Under the pieces are notes generated by a model, which did no database searches, was not told where the DNA came from, and worked only from the letters and a program-made list of their open reading frames with translations. Made by a program: the position numbers and the translations under genes. From assembly GCF_003255815.1 (NCBI RefSeq), contig NC_037682.1, positions 43,541,011-43,605,010 of the forward strand: a stretch of DNA of 64,000 bases. Reading direction: 5' to 3'. Of this stretch, positions 22,296 through 33,469 are shown one piece after another; within the stretch, counting starts at the first letter, position 1; each line of letters starts with the position of its first letter. Origin of the DNA: Theropithecus gelada. Taxonomy: Eukaryota; Chordata; Mammalia; Primates; Cercopithecidae.

Positions 22296-23372
22296 ATTTC
22301 TCTTGACTTCAGATGTATAAAAACAATTTTCAAATTTCAGTGAATGAACATTGACTTGTTATTGTTACCCCAGGATTCTCAAGAGTTCGTAACTTCCAGG
22401 TCCTATATAATTGCACTTTCAGTGCAATTATTTATTACAAGTTGCCTCTCTGAACTTGTAAGATGTCCAATAAATGTTATTTGAACAGAAATGAGCTTGC
22501 ATGGCCTGAAGGATTTTAGTGCAGTTTAAGAACTCTCATGTAGCTCTAAAACCATTGCCAAGGTACTGACCAGGAAATCTAGCTTACCAATCAACAAAAG
22601 TATTCTGGCAATCCAAATGTGTCTATAAAATGTTATGCTTTTAAACAAAATAGTCCCTTCTTGAGTACTCCATAAAGTACTTATTAAGAACTAATGTAAT
22701 CATTAAGAAAATACTGAATTTCCTTTGAATAAGGCTATTTTTGTAATGCAGATTTGGCAAAATTCAACCCCAGCTTGTGTATGTAATGTGTGCAATTTGG
22801 GCAATCAGCAGAACAGATACTTCCCAAAAGTGGAGAATAGTATTGCTTATTGCAATTCTAATAGCAATTCTGTAGAACTTTGCCAAGGAGAACTTATTCC
22901 AGTCATCCTGAATCTTGCTCTTTTATGTTTAAATCAAGAATAGTGTTTGATGTAACTATGACTGACAAGATAAAATACATACTTGATGCAGCCTTCTTAA
23001 GTGTTGTTAAGGTCAATTCAGAAGGTAGAGGAATCAGGCATCTGGATTTTGCCTTACTTCCTTCCTTTCTTCCCACCTGTATGCGTTACTTTCTATTCTT
23101 TGTAATATAGAACCCTGAAGTAATCATAAAAGTTTTTATAAACAGTTAACCTATTTGCTTGCTAAAGAAAGCAGAGGATATTAGTTGCTTGTTTATTTTT
23201 TCTGATGCTTATGGATTTTTGAATAAAAAAGAATAAAGTACAAAGTAACATTATGAAATTTAATGCTGAGTCTAGTCTCATCCCAATGTTAACTCATGAA
23301 GTATTGAATAAAAATAATTGTGGGGTAGTGAATCATCCTATTAAATTTATTACTGGTTTACTGTTTTATATT
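22296..23372. other. Unannotated stretch
   Basis: No recognised repeat. The short frames at 22725-23110 show no family resemblance, splice context or start context, and are left out as genes. Confidence 0.5.
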
Positions 23373-24130
23373 TGTGTATCAGTCAGGGTTCAAACAAACA
23401 CATGGAACCAGTGGGAGGGGGTATATATTAAAAGATAAAGTATTGATTTACAAGTTTGTGGAGACCGTCAAGGCAAGTCTGAAATCTGCAGGGGAGGCTG
23501 GAATGCTCTGGGATGGACTGAAGTTGCTATCCACAGGTGGAATTTCTTCTTGCTCAGGCAAACCTCAACTTGGTCTCAAGGCCTTTCCTCTGATTAATTC
23601 AGGCCCATTCAGATTATCTAGGATAATCTTTTCTTAGAGGCAACTGGTTATGAACATTAATTGCATTTACAAAAAAACCTCGACAGCAACACCTAGGCTA
23701 GTGTATTAGTCTGTTCATACACTGCTTATAAAGACAGACTCAAGACTGGGCAATTTACAAAAAGAAAAAAATAAGTTTAGTATGGACTTACAGTTCCACA
23801 TGGCTGGGGAAGCCTCACAATCATGGTGGAAGGCAAGGAGGAGCAAGTCACATCTTACATGGATGGCAGCAGGCAAACAAAAAGAGATTGTGCAGGGAAA
23901 CTCCCCTGTATAATGCCATCAGATCTCATGAGACCCACCCACCATGAGAACACCGTGGGAAAGACCTGTTCCCATGATCCAGTTACCTCCCACCAGGTCG
24001 CTCCCATAACACATGAGAATTCAAGATGAGAACTGGGTGGTGACACAGCCAAACCATATCAACTAGTATTTGACTAAATAACTGGGTAGAGTTGCCTAGC
24101 CAAATTGACACACACAATTAACTATCACAA
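23373..24130 (-). mobile_element. Old LTR-like repeat, antisense, split by a THE1/MST LTR
   Basis: The plus strand begins GTATCAGTCAGGGTTCAAAC and ends AAATTGACACACACAATTAA with an ACTATCACA block. This is antisense to a common mammalian repeat that starts TGTGATGGTTAATTTTRTGTGTCAACTTG-like and ends near ACCCTGACTAATACAG. The two halves (23373-23696 and 24062-24130) join in register around the insertion. I think it is an old ERVL/MaLR-class LTR but cannot name it. Confidence 0.6.
23702..24061 (-). mobile_element. THE1/MST LTR, antisense, nested
   Basis: A 360 bp LTR reading TGTATTAGTCTGTTCATACA through AGCCAAACCATATCA on the plus strand, antisense to MaLR. The flanks GCTAG (23697-23701) and ACTAG (24062-24066) are a 5 bp target duplication with one difference. 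It contains the antisense TTACAGTTCCACATGGCTGG block. The frames on both strands here are LTR shadows. Confidence 0.92.
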
Positions 24131-24447
24131 TTTATGTTACAACATTATTTATTTTCCACACTACTTTACTAATAATGAATAGTTACATACTTAGTGAAAT
24201 AAAAGTTGAAAATTTTCAATTGATCTCAAAATAATTTTCTGAAATTTTTCTTCTCTATGAAAGCCAAAAGTCTAGAAGACTGCTGAAGCATAATATTCTT
24301 CTCCTAAATTCCCATTTCACAGATAGAAAGATACTGAGGCCCAGACATAAACTTTATTAATAAATTTTGAGGAATATGTATTCATTAGTTTTGTTGAGTT
24401 AAATTTTCTAGTAAAAGGCTTACCTCGTTGTCCTTTAGGTTAAATGA
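24131..24447. other. Unannotated stretch
   Basis: AT-rich; nothing recognised. Confidence 0.45.
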
Positions 24448-25078
24448 GACCGTATCAGTTTCCTATTGCTGTGCAGCAAATTATGACAAAGTTTATTACC
24501 TCACAGTTTCTATGGATCAGGTGTCAGGGCAGAGATCCTCTGTTCAGAGTCTCATCAGGCTGAAATCAAGGTGTCAACAGAGGCTGTGATATCACCTGGA
24601 TTGCAGGATTGTTTCATATATTCATTTGTTTGTGGTGGAACTTAATTTCTTGTGTTTGTAGAACTGAAGTCTTTGGCTTCTAGGATTGCTCACCATTCAA
24701 TGGCAATGTGACTTTCTCCACCACAAAGCAGATTGCTTCTTTCAAGGCCAGCAAGAGAGACAGTCTTTGATGGTTTCAATCACGCTGACTGCTTCTTTCT
24801 CTGACCTCTAAATCATCCTTTAAAGAACTCACCTGATTAGGTCGTGCCCACTCAGCTAATCCCTATTTTCATTAGTTTAAAGTTAACAGAATGGGAATCT
24901 TAAAAGGTATCCATCAAATCCCTTCCAATTTGCCACATAATGTAGCCTAATCTTGGGAGTAATATCCCTTCATATTCACAGGTTCTGCCTATAATCAAGG
25001 GTTAGGGGATTATTCATTGCATGTATACAAGGGTGCAGGAATCATGGGAGTCATGTTAGAATTCTTCCTACTACACAG
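24448..25078 (-). mobile_element. MLT1-like MaLR LTR, antisense
   Basis: The plus strand starts ATCAGTTTCCTATTGCTGTG, then CTGAAATCAAGGTGTCAACAG, AAGGCCAGCAAGAGAGACAG, TAATCTTGGGAGTAATATCC and an AAGGGTGCAGGAATCATGGG end region. This order is antisense to the older MLT1 LTRs. At about 630 bp it is longer than a typical MLT1 LTR, so some internal sequence or insertion may be present. Confidence 0.62.
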
Positions 25079-26660
25079 AGTCAATTATTTTTTCAATATC
25101 ATCTTATTTCTGCTTTAACTGGGACAAGATGAAAGAAAGGGGAGAAAATTTAATCCATTTCATGTAACAGTGCTTTTGGGATGACACTGAACTGACTAAA
25201 ATTGGGTTTATAAAAGTAATAATCATTGAGCATTATTATATAATAGATTTTATTCGACTAAATCAGTGCGTAATATAATCTAGATAGAATTAAACTGGAA
25301 AAAAAAGTACAGAGATATTTACAAGCTGTAGAGATAATCATAAGAAAATGGGATAGAGATCATGGGTTGACATTTTTGCATTGTCTCAAGCTATGAAATT
25401 GGGCAGACGGATTTGCTAAATGATAAAGTCTCTCCTCATTTGACTGCTATTCAAACATACAAGTCCTCATCATGTAATTTTGATAAGAAGTACAGTGAGT
25501 CAGAATCATAATAAGCGTAGAAAAACACTTAATTAGAATATGAGTGAGCTCTGCACTCCTCTCAGAGTTCAAAGGTCAGCAGTCCATGGCTCTTTCATAT
25601 CTGCCTTGGCTTTCACTCTTCTCCTTAGAAGTGGATTTCCTATGACATGAAAGAAACTGAAACATTAGGCCTCTCACTTGCCCATTCCAAGGCCCTAGTG
25701 GCTTTTATGATATAAGGCAGAGTATATGTTTTCATAGACTATTCAAAATAAAATATTTTAATGTAACAGGTTAACACTGCTGTCTCTTTCCATTTTAACT
25801 TTCCCTTTACTATCCTTTCCCTGGAGGTAGGTGGCATTGGAACAGCTATGAGCAATTTTGGGATACAGTGAAGTAGAAGTTGACTTAGGGATCCATTTAC
25901 TTGAGTTTCAGGGTGATGTATTATGTGGTTCACAGTCAGTTCCGGGCATAGTTATCACTAGGTTTAGTTATTATAAATCCACCCAGTGTAGCAACAGTTT
26001 CCAGGTATATTTTTGCCACCTCCTCTGCTAACTCTCCTAGGAATATGACATAAAGATATTAAGAAAATCGTGTTAATGAAGGTCAACAACTACAAGAATA
26101 TTTAAAACCCAGCATAGTAAGAGAAAACTTGACATGTTTTAAAATAAGTCATCTCATGTGTAAAAAGAAAACCTGATTGATCATTTCAAAAGCAAAATTT
26201 CCAAAGATTTACTTTATGAAGTCATGAAACAAAAACAAATGTAAACTACTATCAAAGAATTTTTTTTGTTAACAATACTTAAAGAAAGCCTAAACTATCT
26301 TTGTAGTCTCTCTGTAGATAATAATATAAATCTGTTATATCAAGATTCAATCAATGAGTATAGAGTCAAATAATAAATGAAAAAAAGTATTATAGAGGTA
26401 TGTGAAGCAGCTAAATAACATAAAATACTCTTTTTTTATGTTTCTATGATCTTTGTGTTGTCTGATTTCTTAATAATGTTTATTTTCTTATTTTAAATAA
26501 ATTTATACTTTTAATTTTGTATTATTTTTCTTAAAGAGAACCATCTAGATTCTTATAAGCCTAGAGCTGGATTTACCCCCAAGCTCTTCCACTTTATTAT
26601 CTCAAAGACTACCTTTTGTGGTAGGTTATAACCACTCTCTAATATTGTGTGCTATTTTAT
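25079..26660. other. Long stretch without recognised gene or repeat
   Basis: AT-rich throughout; I see no coding signature or repeat family. Confidence 0.5.
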
Positions 26661-26696
26661 GTTGAGTATTATTTATTTTTATTTATTTATTTACTT

Positions 26697-26987
26697 ATTT
26701 TGAGGTGGAATCTCACTCTGTTGCCAGGCTGGAGTGCAGTGGCATGATGTTGGCTCACTGCAACTTCCTCCTCCTGGGTTCAAGCGATTCTCCTCCCTCA
26801 GCCTCCCAAGTAGCTGGGATTACAGGTGCATGCCACCATGCCCAGCTAACTTTTTAAATTTTTAATAGAGACAGGGTTTCACCATGTTGGCCAGGATCGG
26901 GGGTCTCGATTTCATGACCTCGTGATCCGTCCGCCTCGGCTTCCCAAATTGCTGGGATTACAGGTATGAGCCACTGCTCCCAGCCCA
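26697..26987 (-). mobile_element. AluS, antisense
   Basis: Antisense Alu from TTTTGAGGTGGAATCTCACTC to GAGCCACTGCTCCCAGCC. An (ATTT)n stretch from about 26665 is its tail on the plus strand. AGTATTATTTATTTT near 26665 and AGTATTTATTTTAT near 26988 look like the target site duplication. A small extra GGGG occurs in the GGATCGGGGGTCTCGAT box. Confidence 0.9.
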
Positions 26988-27039
26988 GTATTTATTTTAT
27001 ATTGACATGGAAAGTTAGTTTTCATATACAATTAACACT

Positions 27040-27195
27040 AACCAGCTCTCTAAACTTTGCTGTGGCTTAACTTCTTTGAGTTTCAGTTTCCCTGTTTGTA
27101 AAATTGGCATCCAATTGAATGTTTCACATAGCGGTCCCCAAATAAATGTAACTTTCATTGTTTTGTGTCACTATTGCTATTATCGCTATTATTCT
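27040..27195 (+). mobile_element. MIR SINE, 3' part
   Basis: Diverged MIR blocks CTTTGAGTTTCAGTTTCC, CTGTTTGTAAAATTGGCA and a CCCCAAATAAATGTAACTTT end, matching the core-to-3'-end order. Confidence 0.68.
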
Positions 27196-28860
27196 TACAT
27201 GTAGTGGCATTCTAAATAAAGGCTTTTACCTATAATTGAAGTAGTTTAGCAAAATACATTCGTTCAAAACATGGGCTAGCAAAAAAAGGCAAAATTAAAG
27301 AAGCATTTTCTGAATGAGTCATACTTGCAGATAAAGGAAAATGATAACAATGATATGACTCTAAACAAAAATTACAGTAGAGCCTATCCAGTATTTTTTC
27401 CTGAAGTGGCTAACCTATTAGGCAGTACTATATACATGCTGAGTTTTGGCATGTGATTCCATTTATCTCATTAATACTGTTAAAACACTTGTACTGTTAG
27501 ACAAATACAGAAATTGCCTTGGTGAACCTTTTACCTAATTCTGCAGCGGGATACGTCGAGGTGGTAATTGAAGAATGGGATACGGACATACGGGGATTGT
27601 TCCATAATTCAAAAGGAAGATAGACATTCAACCTGTGTCTTGACAGGGAGAAAGGGCTGTAAACAGCTATAAAATGCACCTATAAAGGGAAATCATTTGA
27701 AATAAAAGTCTATAGCTGAAAACACAATCATATTAATAATCAACATCTGTGTGGCGATTTGTACTTTCTAAGTTGTGTTCACCTATGTGATGTCATTTTT
27801 CTGGAAGCATAAAATACAGATGTGTACAGAGCCTCTGTGATATATTTGGTATATGTTTACTATCCTACAACTAGAGAACTCATGATTTCTATCACTAATT
27901 TATTGTGTCATTTCCACTACCACAGAGACTAGTCAGTTGTGTCATATAAGAAATGAGGAAAGAAAGGGAAAGGGGGGAATCAAGTAGAAAGGAGGAAAGT
28001 AGGTTGTCGGTAGGGTTAAATAGGAAACTGGCATTTTAGAACATGCTGCTTGCTGCACAGTATCTCTTAATGGCCTTTCTCACTGAGGATGTGAGCTGGG
28101 CTTGGTGGAAGCACTATCTCAAGGAGTCCGCCAGGGTTAGGAGGGTTGCACTACTAAATTGAAACAATATAAGTGTTTAGAAGAGGTGACCCAAAGCAAT
28201 ATATTTGCTTTATAGAAAAGAAGAAGGACTGTGGAGAGGAGTCAAGGTCTGCAGTCAGAGCTGGAAAAACAGTAAAGAATATAAAGTCCAAAGAGCAAGG
28301 CAAGAGAGAAATGAGACACTGAATATTAAGGTCATATCAAGAAAGTCAGTAACAGGTTGGAATCACATGTGAAGAAGACTGATGGGAAAAGTGCAGATAT
28401 AAGGCTTGTGAGGTGAGTGTGTGCTTGCCCTGGCCTTTTATACTATGTTCAGGAAATGCATGTAGTAGATATAAAAGTGACTTAAAGAAACATTGTGCTT
28501 CAGGTAACAACTAAGTATTTCTTTAGATCAACAGATTTCTATTATTCTTAGTAGCATAACTGCCTTTAAAATAATTCTTGTGCAGAATTTTGATATATAC
28601 ATGGATAAAAAAAGAATTTATCTTATTTAGGTGCAGGTAGAATCCAAGGTTAATTCACCAGTCAGCCAGCTGGGCCCTCAGCCCTTCGGGATCCTCTCAG
28701 TAGCTTTCCTGAATATTTGAGCCTGTAGGGTTTGAAAACTACTCTTTTAAATCTTTGAAGACATGTCCTTATATCAAGTCATGTAATCAGAAACTTATAT
28801 ATTTAGACTTTATTAAATTGGCTGTCTATCACTTATTAATAACTTATTCATTTATTGTTT
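27196..28860. other. Long stretch without recognised gene or repeat
   Basis: Mostly unique-looking sequence. A purine-rich section (GAAAGGGAAAGGGGGG type) lies near 27950-28000. No coding signature. Confidence 0.5.
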
Positions 28861-28975
28861 TTAAAAATGTATTTACCTTTATATATTTATGGGGTACAAG
28901 TGCATGCATATATTGCACAGTGGTGAAGTCTGGGTTCTTAATGTACCCACTGAATAATAGTTCAATATGCCCTGA
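28861..28975 (-). mobile_element. Short L1 3'-end fragment, antisense
   Basis: TATATTTATGGGGTACAAGTG and TATTGCACAGTGGTGAAGTC, with TTAATGTACCCACTGAATA, are antisense to the 3'UTR end of L1PB/L1MA-type elements. Only about 115 bp is present, strongly 5'-truncated. Confidence 0.7.
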
Positions 28976-29429
28976 TTTTTAATCAAAAATCAGCACAAGA
29001 AACAACTATGAAAAACATTTTCATTTTTTAACATTCAGTAGAATTGCCATTAAAAATCTTGTTCATTTCTTGCTTATTTTCTCTGAAATGATTTCATGTG
29101 ATAAATTTATCTTAGAAAATTGGTCTCAGGGCCTGGCTATTATTATTTTTCCCATCTGTGATAAAAGGTAAGATTTGATGGAGTCTAAGCATCTCTTCAG
29201 TTATTATATCATTCTAAACAACTTGGTTAATTAACATTTCTTTTAAACACAACATTTATTCAGGAAGTTACTTTGGAGAAATCTTTCTGTTTTCCAGGCT
29301 CAGTATGCCATCTGTGAAAACAGAGAGGTGTTTGGTTCATCCTACCATTTCTCCATCCCTCCCTCTCCAGTCTTAAGGGTCTCTTTCTGTTCCCAGACAT
29401 ACCAATCTTATTTCTGTATTAAACCTGTC
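28976..29429. other. Unannotated stretch
   Basis: Nothing recognised; it leads into L2 sequence. Confidence 0.4.
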
Positions 29430-29635
29430 TCCACTTGCTTTTATCTCTGGCGGAGCCTCACTAGTTGGCACCTCCTCATTTTTCACATTTTGTTTCAAGT
29501 ATCGTCTTCCTAGAGGAAATTTCCCTGCTGTCTCCATTTAAAGTTGCTTCTTTCCATCTTCTCCACTTTATATCACTTCATGACTTGCCACACAGTAGAC
29601 ATTTAATAAATATTTGTTTAATAAATAAAAACATT
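29430..29635 (+). mobile_element. L2 LINE 3' end
   Basis: Diverged L2 blocks: GGCACCTCCTCATTTTTCAC, GGAAATTTCCCTGCTGTCTC, then the diagnostic end CACACAGTAGACATTTAATA with ATATTTGTTTAATAAATAAA. Confidence 0.72.
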
Positions 29636-31084
29636 TAAAAATTTAAAAATGAAGAATCAATTCCTAACACCAAGAGCTCACTAATTGGTTAGAGACAAAG
29701 CTACACACAATAATAATATTTTAAGTACTTTAATGAAGATGTGTGCTACACATAAACAAAATAAGACATGTCTATGCTAGGGAATTCTAGGCAAAGGCAA
29801 TCACATTTGATCTGTATTTTGATGAATGGATAGAAGAACATCAAACAAGGAAATAAGAGAAGAATATGCCAGTAAAAGGGAAAATGTGTCCCAAAATACT
29901 GCGTTGGGAAAGATCATAGGGAACAAGTTCAGAAGGTAAAGTAGCTTCAGGATTATGGAAGCAATGCTAAAATGTGTGGACTTTATTCTGTAACTGCTGA
30001 GGATTTTTGAAGAATTTTAACTGAAAAAGCAACATGAGTTAGATCTTTTGGTAAAATAGATATCACTTGTGTAACAGCGAAGAAAACAAGATAATGGGTT
30101 TCGCTGTTTCTTCTGAAGAAGAAGGAGTAGAATTTCAATCATGGGGGGAAATGTTCCCTTGAAGCAGGGCACAGAGCCATTTGCATTAGTGTGTGTGCAC
30201 ATGTGTGTGTGTGTGTGTGAAACGTACACACAATGAGCTTAAAAACATGAGGCAAATAACAAATCCAGATGATATAATAATTACCAGTAAAAAAGGGGGC
30301 AAGGAAAATAATGTCTAATAAAAAAATTTCTGACTTAACAGTAAGTAGGAGCCATTTTTTTCTAGGTTTACCTAGCCCAGCACCTACGCCCAGTTGGTCA
30401 AACATTTTCTTCCAGATTCACTTGAATGTCAAGTTCTAGGCATAAGCTTAGGGTTTCTCATAGAAACAAAAACAAGTCGTGATATGTACACTCATTAATG
30501 AATTCTATGCATTTTCCTTAGTCTTATGTGGTAATTATACTATTTCTAATGGAGCGAATGATCACTTTTCCCTGTCACTACCCAAGAGCATCTCTAGCCT
30601 TCTAATTACCCCTCAGTGTTTACTCAATGGATAATCATTATCAGATTAACTTTCAGTGATGGAATGTGTAATTAAAAATGTAGATCAATAAAATGCTATT
30701 ATGGTTGGATACATTAACACTTAAAAATAATAGCAATTGAATAAAAAGATTTGTTTAAATTTAACAAACACAACTGTTAGAATTTTCTCCTAGAAAAGAT
30801 ATGAGTTGAAATGTCTGATAAATCTATGATTTAAAAAACTCACACAATAATTACTTTTGTATGAAAGAAACTGTGTATAAAATAGGTCACAAAGTGTAAC
30901 TAACTTCCCCAGAATTCGTGGTGGCTTTTCATTGCAACCCATGGCCTGAAAATAGGTTAGGCCTCTTCTAAGGTGTTTCTTGAAGGGTTTTTGTTTCTTC
31001 TTTCCTTGCAATGTGGATTCTCTCAGGTCAATACCAGAAATTTACTGAAGTAGCTACTCCTGGACTCCCTGTTTCTGCTCTTGG
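29636..31084. other. Unannotated stretch with a TG repeat
   Basis: A (TG)n run at about 30190-30221 is the only clear repeat. The part at 29760-30050 vaguely resembles an ancient mammalian repeat but I cannot name it. No gene seen. Confidence 0.45.
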
Positions 31085-31230
31085 CCCTCTTGTCTTTTAT
31101 TTGCTGCACAGACACCAGAGTGATACGTTTGAAAACAAATTAGCTCATGTTACTGCTTTTGCTTAAACATTCTTAGTTAACCTCCCATTGTATTCAGAAT
31201 AACATCCAATGTCCATAAAATAGCCAATTC
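31085..31230 (+). mobile_element. Possible ancient LINE (L2/L3-like) fragment
   Basis: CACCAGAGTGATACGTTTG and CTCATGTTACTGCTTTTGC, followed by TAACCTCCCATTGTATTC, resemble a common old CR1/L2-type repeat. Weak assignment. Confidence 0.4.
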
Positions 31231-31231
31231 C

Positions 31232-32309
31232 AATATTCTGGGTATTTTTCAATTACAAGTGGATATTGTGTTTGTCAAAGGATTTTTTTTTAGCATCTAT
31301 GAAGATAATCATGTATTGCTTTTTGCTTAGGTCTATTAATATGTTATATCATATTATTAAATTTCCTAATAGTGAACAAATACTGCATTCTTCTCATAAA
31401 TCTCACTGGATCATTGGGTATTATTTTCTTCTTGTGATGTTGGCTTCTGTTAAAAAGGTTTTATTATAGTTTTGCATAAGTGATATCAGTCTGTAATTTC
31501 CTTCCTGTCTGCAATCTTTATCAGGTTTAAGTATTAATGTTTAAAAGAAATTTCAAAATTTCCTTCATTTTCTAGGCTCTGGAGAAAGTTATATATATCA
31601 CTGGGGCTATCCAGTCTTTGGTCTTTGGACATTTGGTAGAACTCTGTGATCTAGGATTTGTATTTATATGTTTTTTTAAAATACCATTCTCTGTTTTCTT
31701 CAATGGAAATTGACATAGTCAAGCTTTCCATCTCTACTGTGGTCACAGCAATCTATAAAGTAGTCTCTTAAAAATTTTTGAATGTATTCTGTTTCAATGG
31801 TTATTTTCCCTTTGTCATATCTTATTCTATATTTATGTTTCCTTTTTCCCTTGATTAAGTTGACTAGTAGTCCATCTATTTTTTTTCTGTGCTCTACATA
31901 CATTTCTATGGCCTTCAATACATTTGCTTTTAATTTAATCATTTTATTTCTTACACTTGCTTTGAATGCACCATTTTTTTAGCATTTTAGTTAGAAACTT
32001 AATTCCATTGTTTACCTTCTTTTATGGTTATGAATTTATTTATTTGTGTACATTTTAATTTTCCATTGATTCTTATTTAAATATGTACCATTGATTCTGA
32101 TTTATGATATTTTCTTATTAATTTTTAGAAACTCTGTAATTTTAATTATAATTAATTTAATTATAATTAACAATAATTAAATTAATTATAATTAACTATA
32201 TAAATTATAATTAATTGTGAGTTATAAACAACTCACAAGTTATTTATTATATGAATTTTTTTCATTTTCAGGTTAAAGGGCCTGAGTTTCTTTATATTGT
32301 TATTAGTTC
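31232..32309 (-). mobile_element. L1M ORF2 remnant, antisense, left part
   Basis: Antisense L1M ORF2 (RT region): CATCTATGAAGATAATCATG, then the TTAGGTCTATTAATATGTTA and TTTGGTAGAACTCTGTGAT blocks in the expected reverse order. It continues at 41037 on the other side of the provirus, so one L1M was split by a later ERV insertion. It contains a local AT palindrome expansion at 32142-32238. Confidence 0.82.
32142..32238. repeat. Palindromic AT-rich expansion and hairpin
   Basis: The self-complementary 14-mer TTAATTATAATTAA occurs exactly at 32142-32155, 32157-32170 and 32182-32195, with a degenerate copy near 32202. A hairpin with perfect 9 bp arms TTGTGAGTT (32215-32223) and AACTCACAA (32230-32238) follows. 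Confidence 0.92.
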
Positions 32310-32519
32310 TACAAAATAAAAATCTGAGCACAATAATATTTTAAAAAGTATATTTGAGTAAGAAGCAATTCATGAATTGTGAAACATCAAACTGAAAGAT
32401 GTTTAGTGTTCCAATGGCAAATTTTCAGAAGCAAGTAGTTATGAATTAGAAGGTGAATATAGAAGCTAAATAAAGAAATTATTTGATTGGTTGCAGTTAC
32501 AAAATTCCCTTTTTTGGTT

Positions 32520-32893
32520 TATCTTTTTAGTCCACTTTCTGCTGCTATAGCAGAATATAATAAACTGAGTAATTTATCAAGAAAATGGATACATTGGCTG
32601 GCTCATGGTTCTGGAGGCTGGAAAGTCCAAGAGCATGATGTTGGCATCTGGTGAGGATTTCATTCCATGGAGGAAGGCATCACATTGGGAGTGTGCAAGA
32701 CAGAGAGAAAATGAAGACCAAGCTTTATTCTTTCATCAGGAACTCACTGTCTCAATAACTAACCCACTCCCACAATAATTGCATTAACACATTCTTGAGG
32801 GCAAAGTCCTCAGTATCCAATCACCTCCCAAAGGCTCCACCTCTAACATTAAATTTAAACATGAGTTTTAGAGAGAGCATTCAACCCATAGCA
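32520..32893 (-). mobile_element. MaLR LTR (MLT1A/MST-like), antisense, nested in the ERV LTR
   Basis: The plus strand runs from AGTCCACTTTCTGCTGCTAT to TTCAACCCATAGCA, antisense to a MaLR LTR that starts TGCTATGGGTTGAATG. TGGTT at 32515-32519 and 32894-32898 is the 5 bp target duplication. It therefore inserted after the provirus. Confidence 0.82.
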
Positions 32894-33040
32894 TGGTTGG
32901 AAAGTGCCTAGTTAAATAACCATATGTTAAGTGACTGCTTATCAATGGCTGAGGTTGTATAACATAAGCATTTGCCAGAAATGACCCTAGTTAAGTTTTC
33001 CATATGTTTGCAATTTAAGCAGAGTTAGGGCTATTTTCAT

Positions 33041-33380
33041 TGTTTTTATTGTTTCTGAGACAGGGTCTGGTTTTGTCACCCAGGCTGGAGTACAGTGGTA
33101 TGATCATAGATCACTGCAGCCTGAAACACCTGGGCCCAAGAAATCTGGGCCCAAGGTAGGTGTCAAGGTGGGAGGATCCCTTGAGCCCAGGTGTTTGAGA
33201 CAGCAGTGATCTATGATCATGCACATCACCATGCCCAGCTAATATTTCCAGTTTTGAGGGAGAGATGGAATCTCATTATGTTGCCAAGACTGGTGTCAAG
33301 CTCCTGGACTCAAGCAATCCTCCTGAGTTGGCCTCCTAAAGTGCTGAAATTACAGATGAGAGCCACTGCATCAACTGGTT
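33041..33380 (-). mobile_element. AluJ, antisense, internally rearranged
   Basis: Normal antisense Alu to 33140 (GAGACAGGGTCTGGTTTTGTC at its start). The block 33160-33222 is flipped to Alu sense orientation (GGTGGGAGGATCCCTTGAGC), then antisense Alu resumes with CACCATGCCCAGCTAAT to the end at about 33380. It lies within the ERV 3' LTR. Confidence 0.85.
33098..33222. repeat. Inverted duplication in the Alu (43 bp arms)
   Basis: The arm 33098-33140 is the reverse complement of 33180-33222 apart from a few differences; TGATCATAGATCACTG against CAGTGATCTATGATCA is exact. The 39 bp between the arms contains a direct repeat of CTGGGCCCAAG. Confidence 0.88.
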
Positions 33381-33448
33381 AAGGCTATTTTTAAAGCCCA
33401 GGCTCAGGAATTTACAGTCCTAGTACCTGTTTTGACTTTGCATTAACA

Positions 33449-33461
33449 ATTCCCCTCTTTT
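33449..33461 (-). other. Polypurine tract of the provirus
   Basis: The minus strand reads AAAAGAGGGGAAT immediately before the TGTTAATGC start of the 3' LTR, the expected plus-strand primer site. Confidence 0.82.
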
Positions 33462-33469
33462 GGTCATTC

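Larger units (their letters stand above)
32310..33448 (-). repeat. 3' LTR of the class I provirus (interrupted)
   Basis: Aligns with 40640-41036: shared blocks include CATCAAACTGAAAGATG against CACCAAACTGAAAGTGG, TTAGTGTTCCAATG, and ACATAAGCATTT with GCCAGAAATG. Two insertions interrupt it (32520-32893 and about 33041-33380), so the LTR proper is about 400 bp. Confidence 0.85.
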
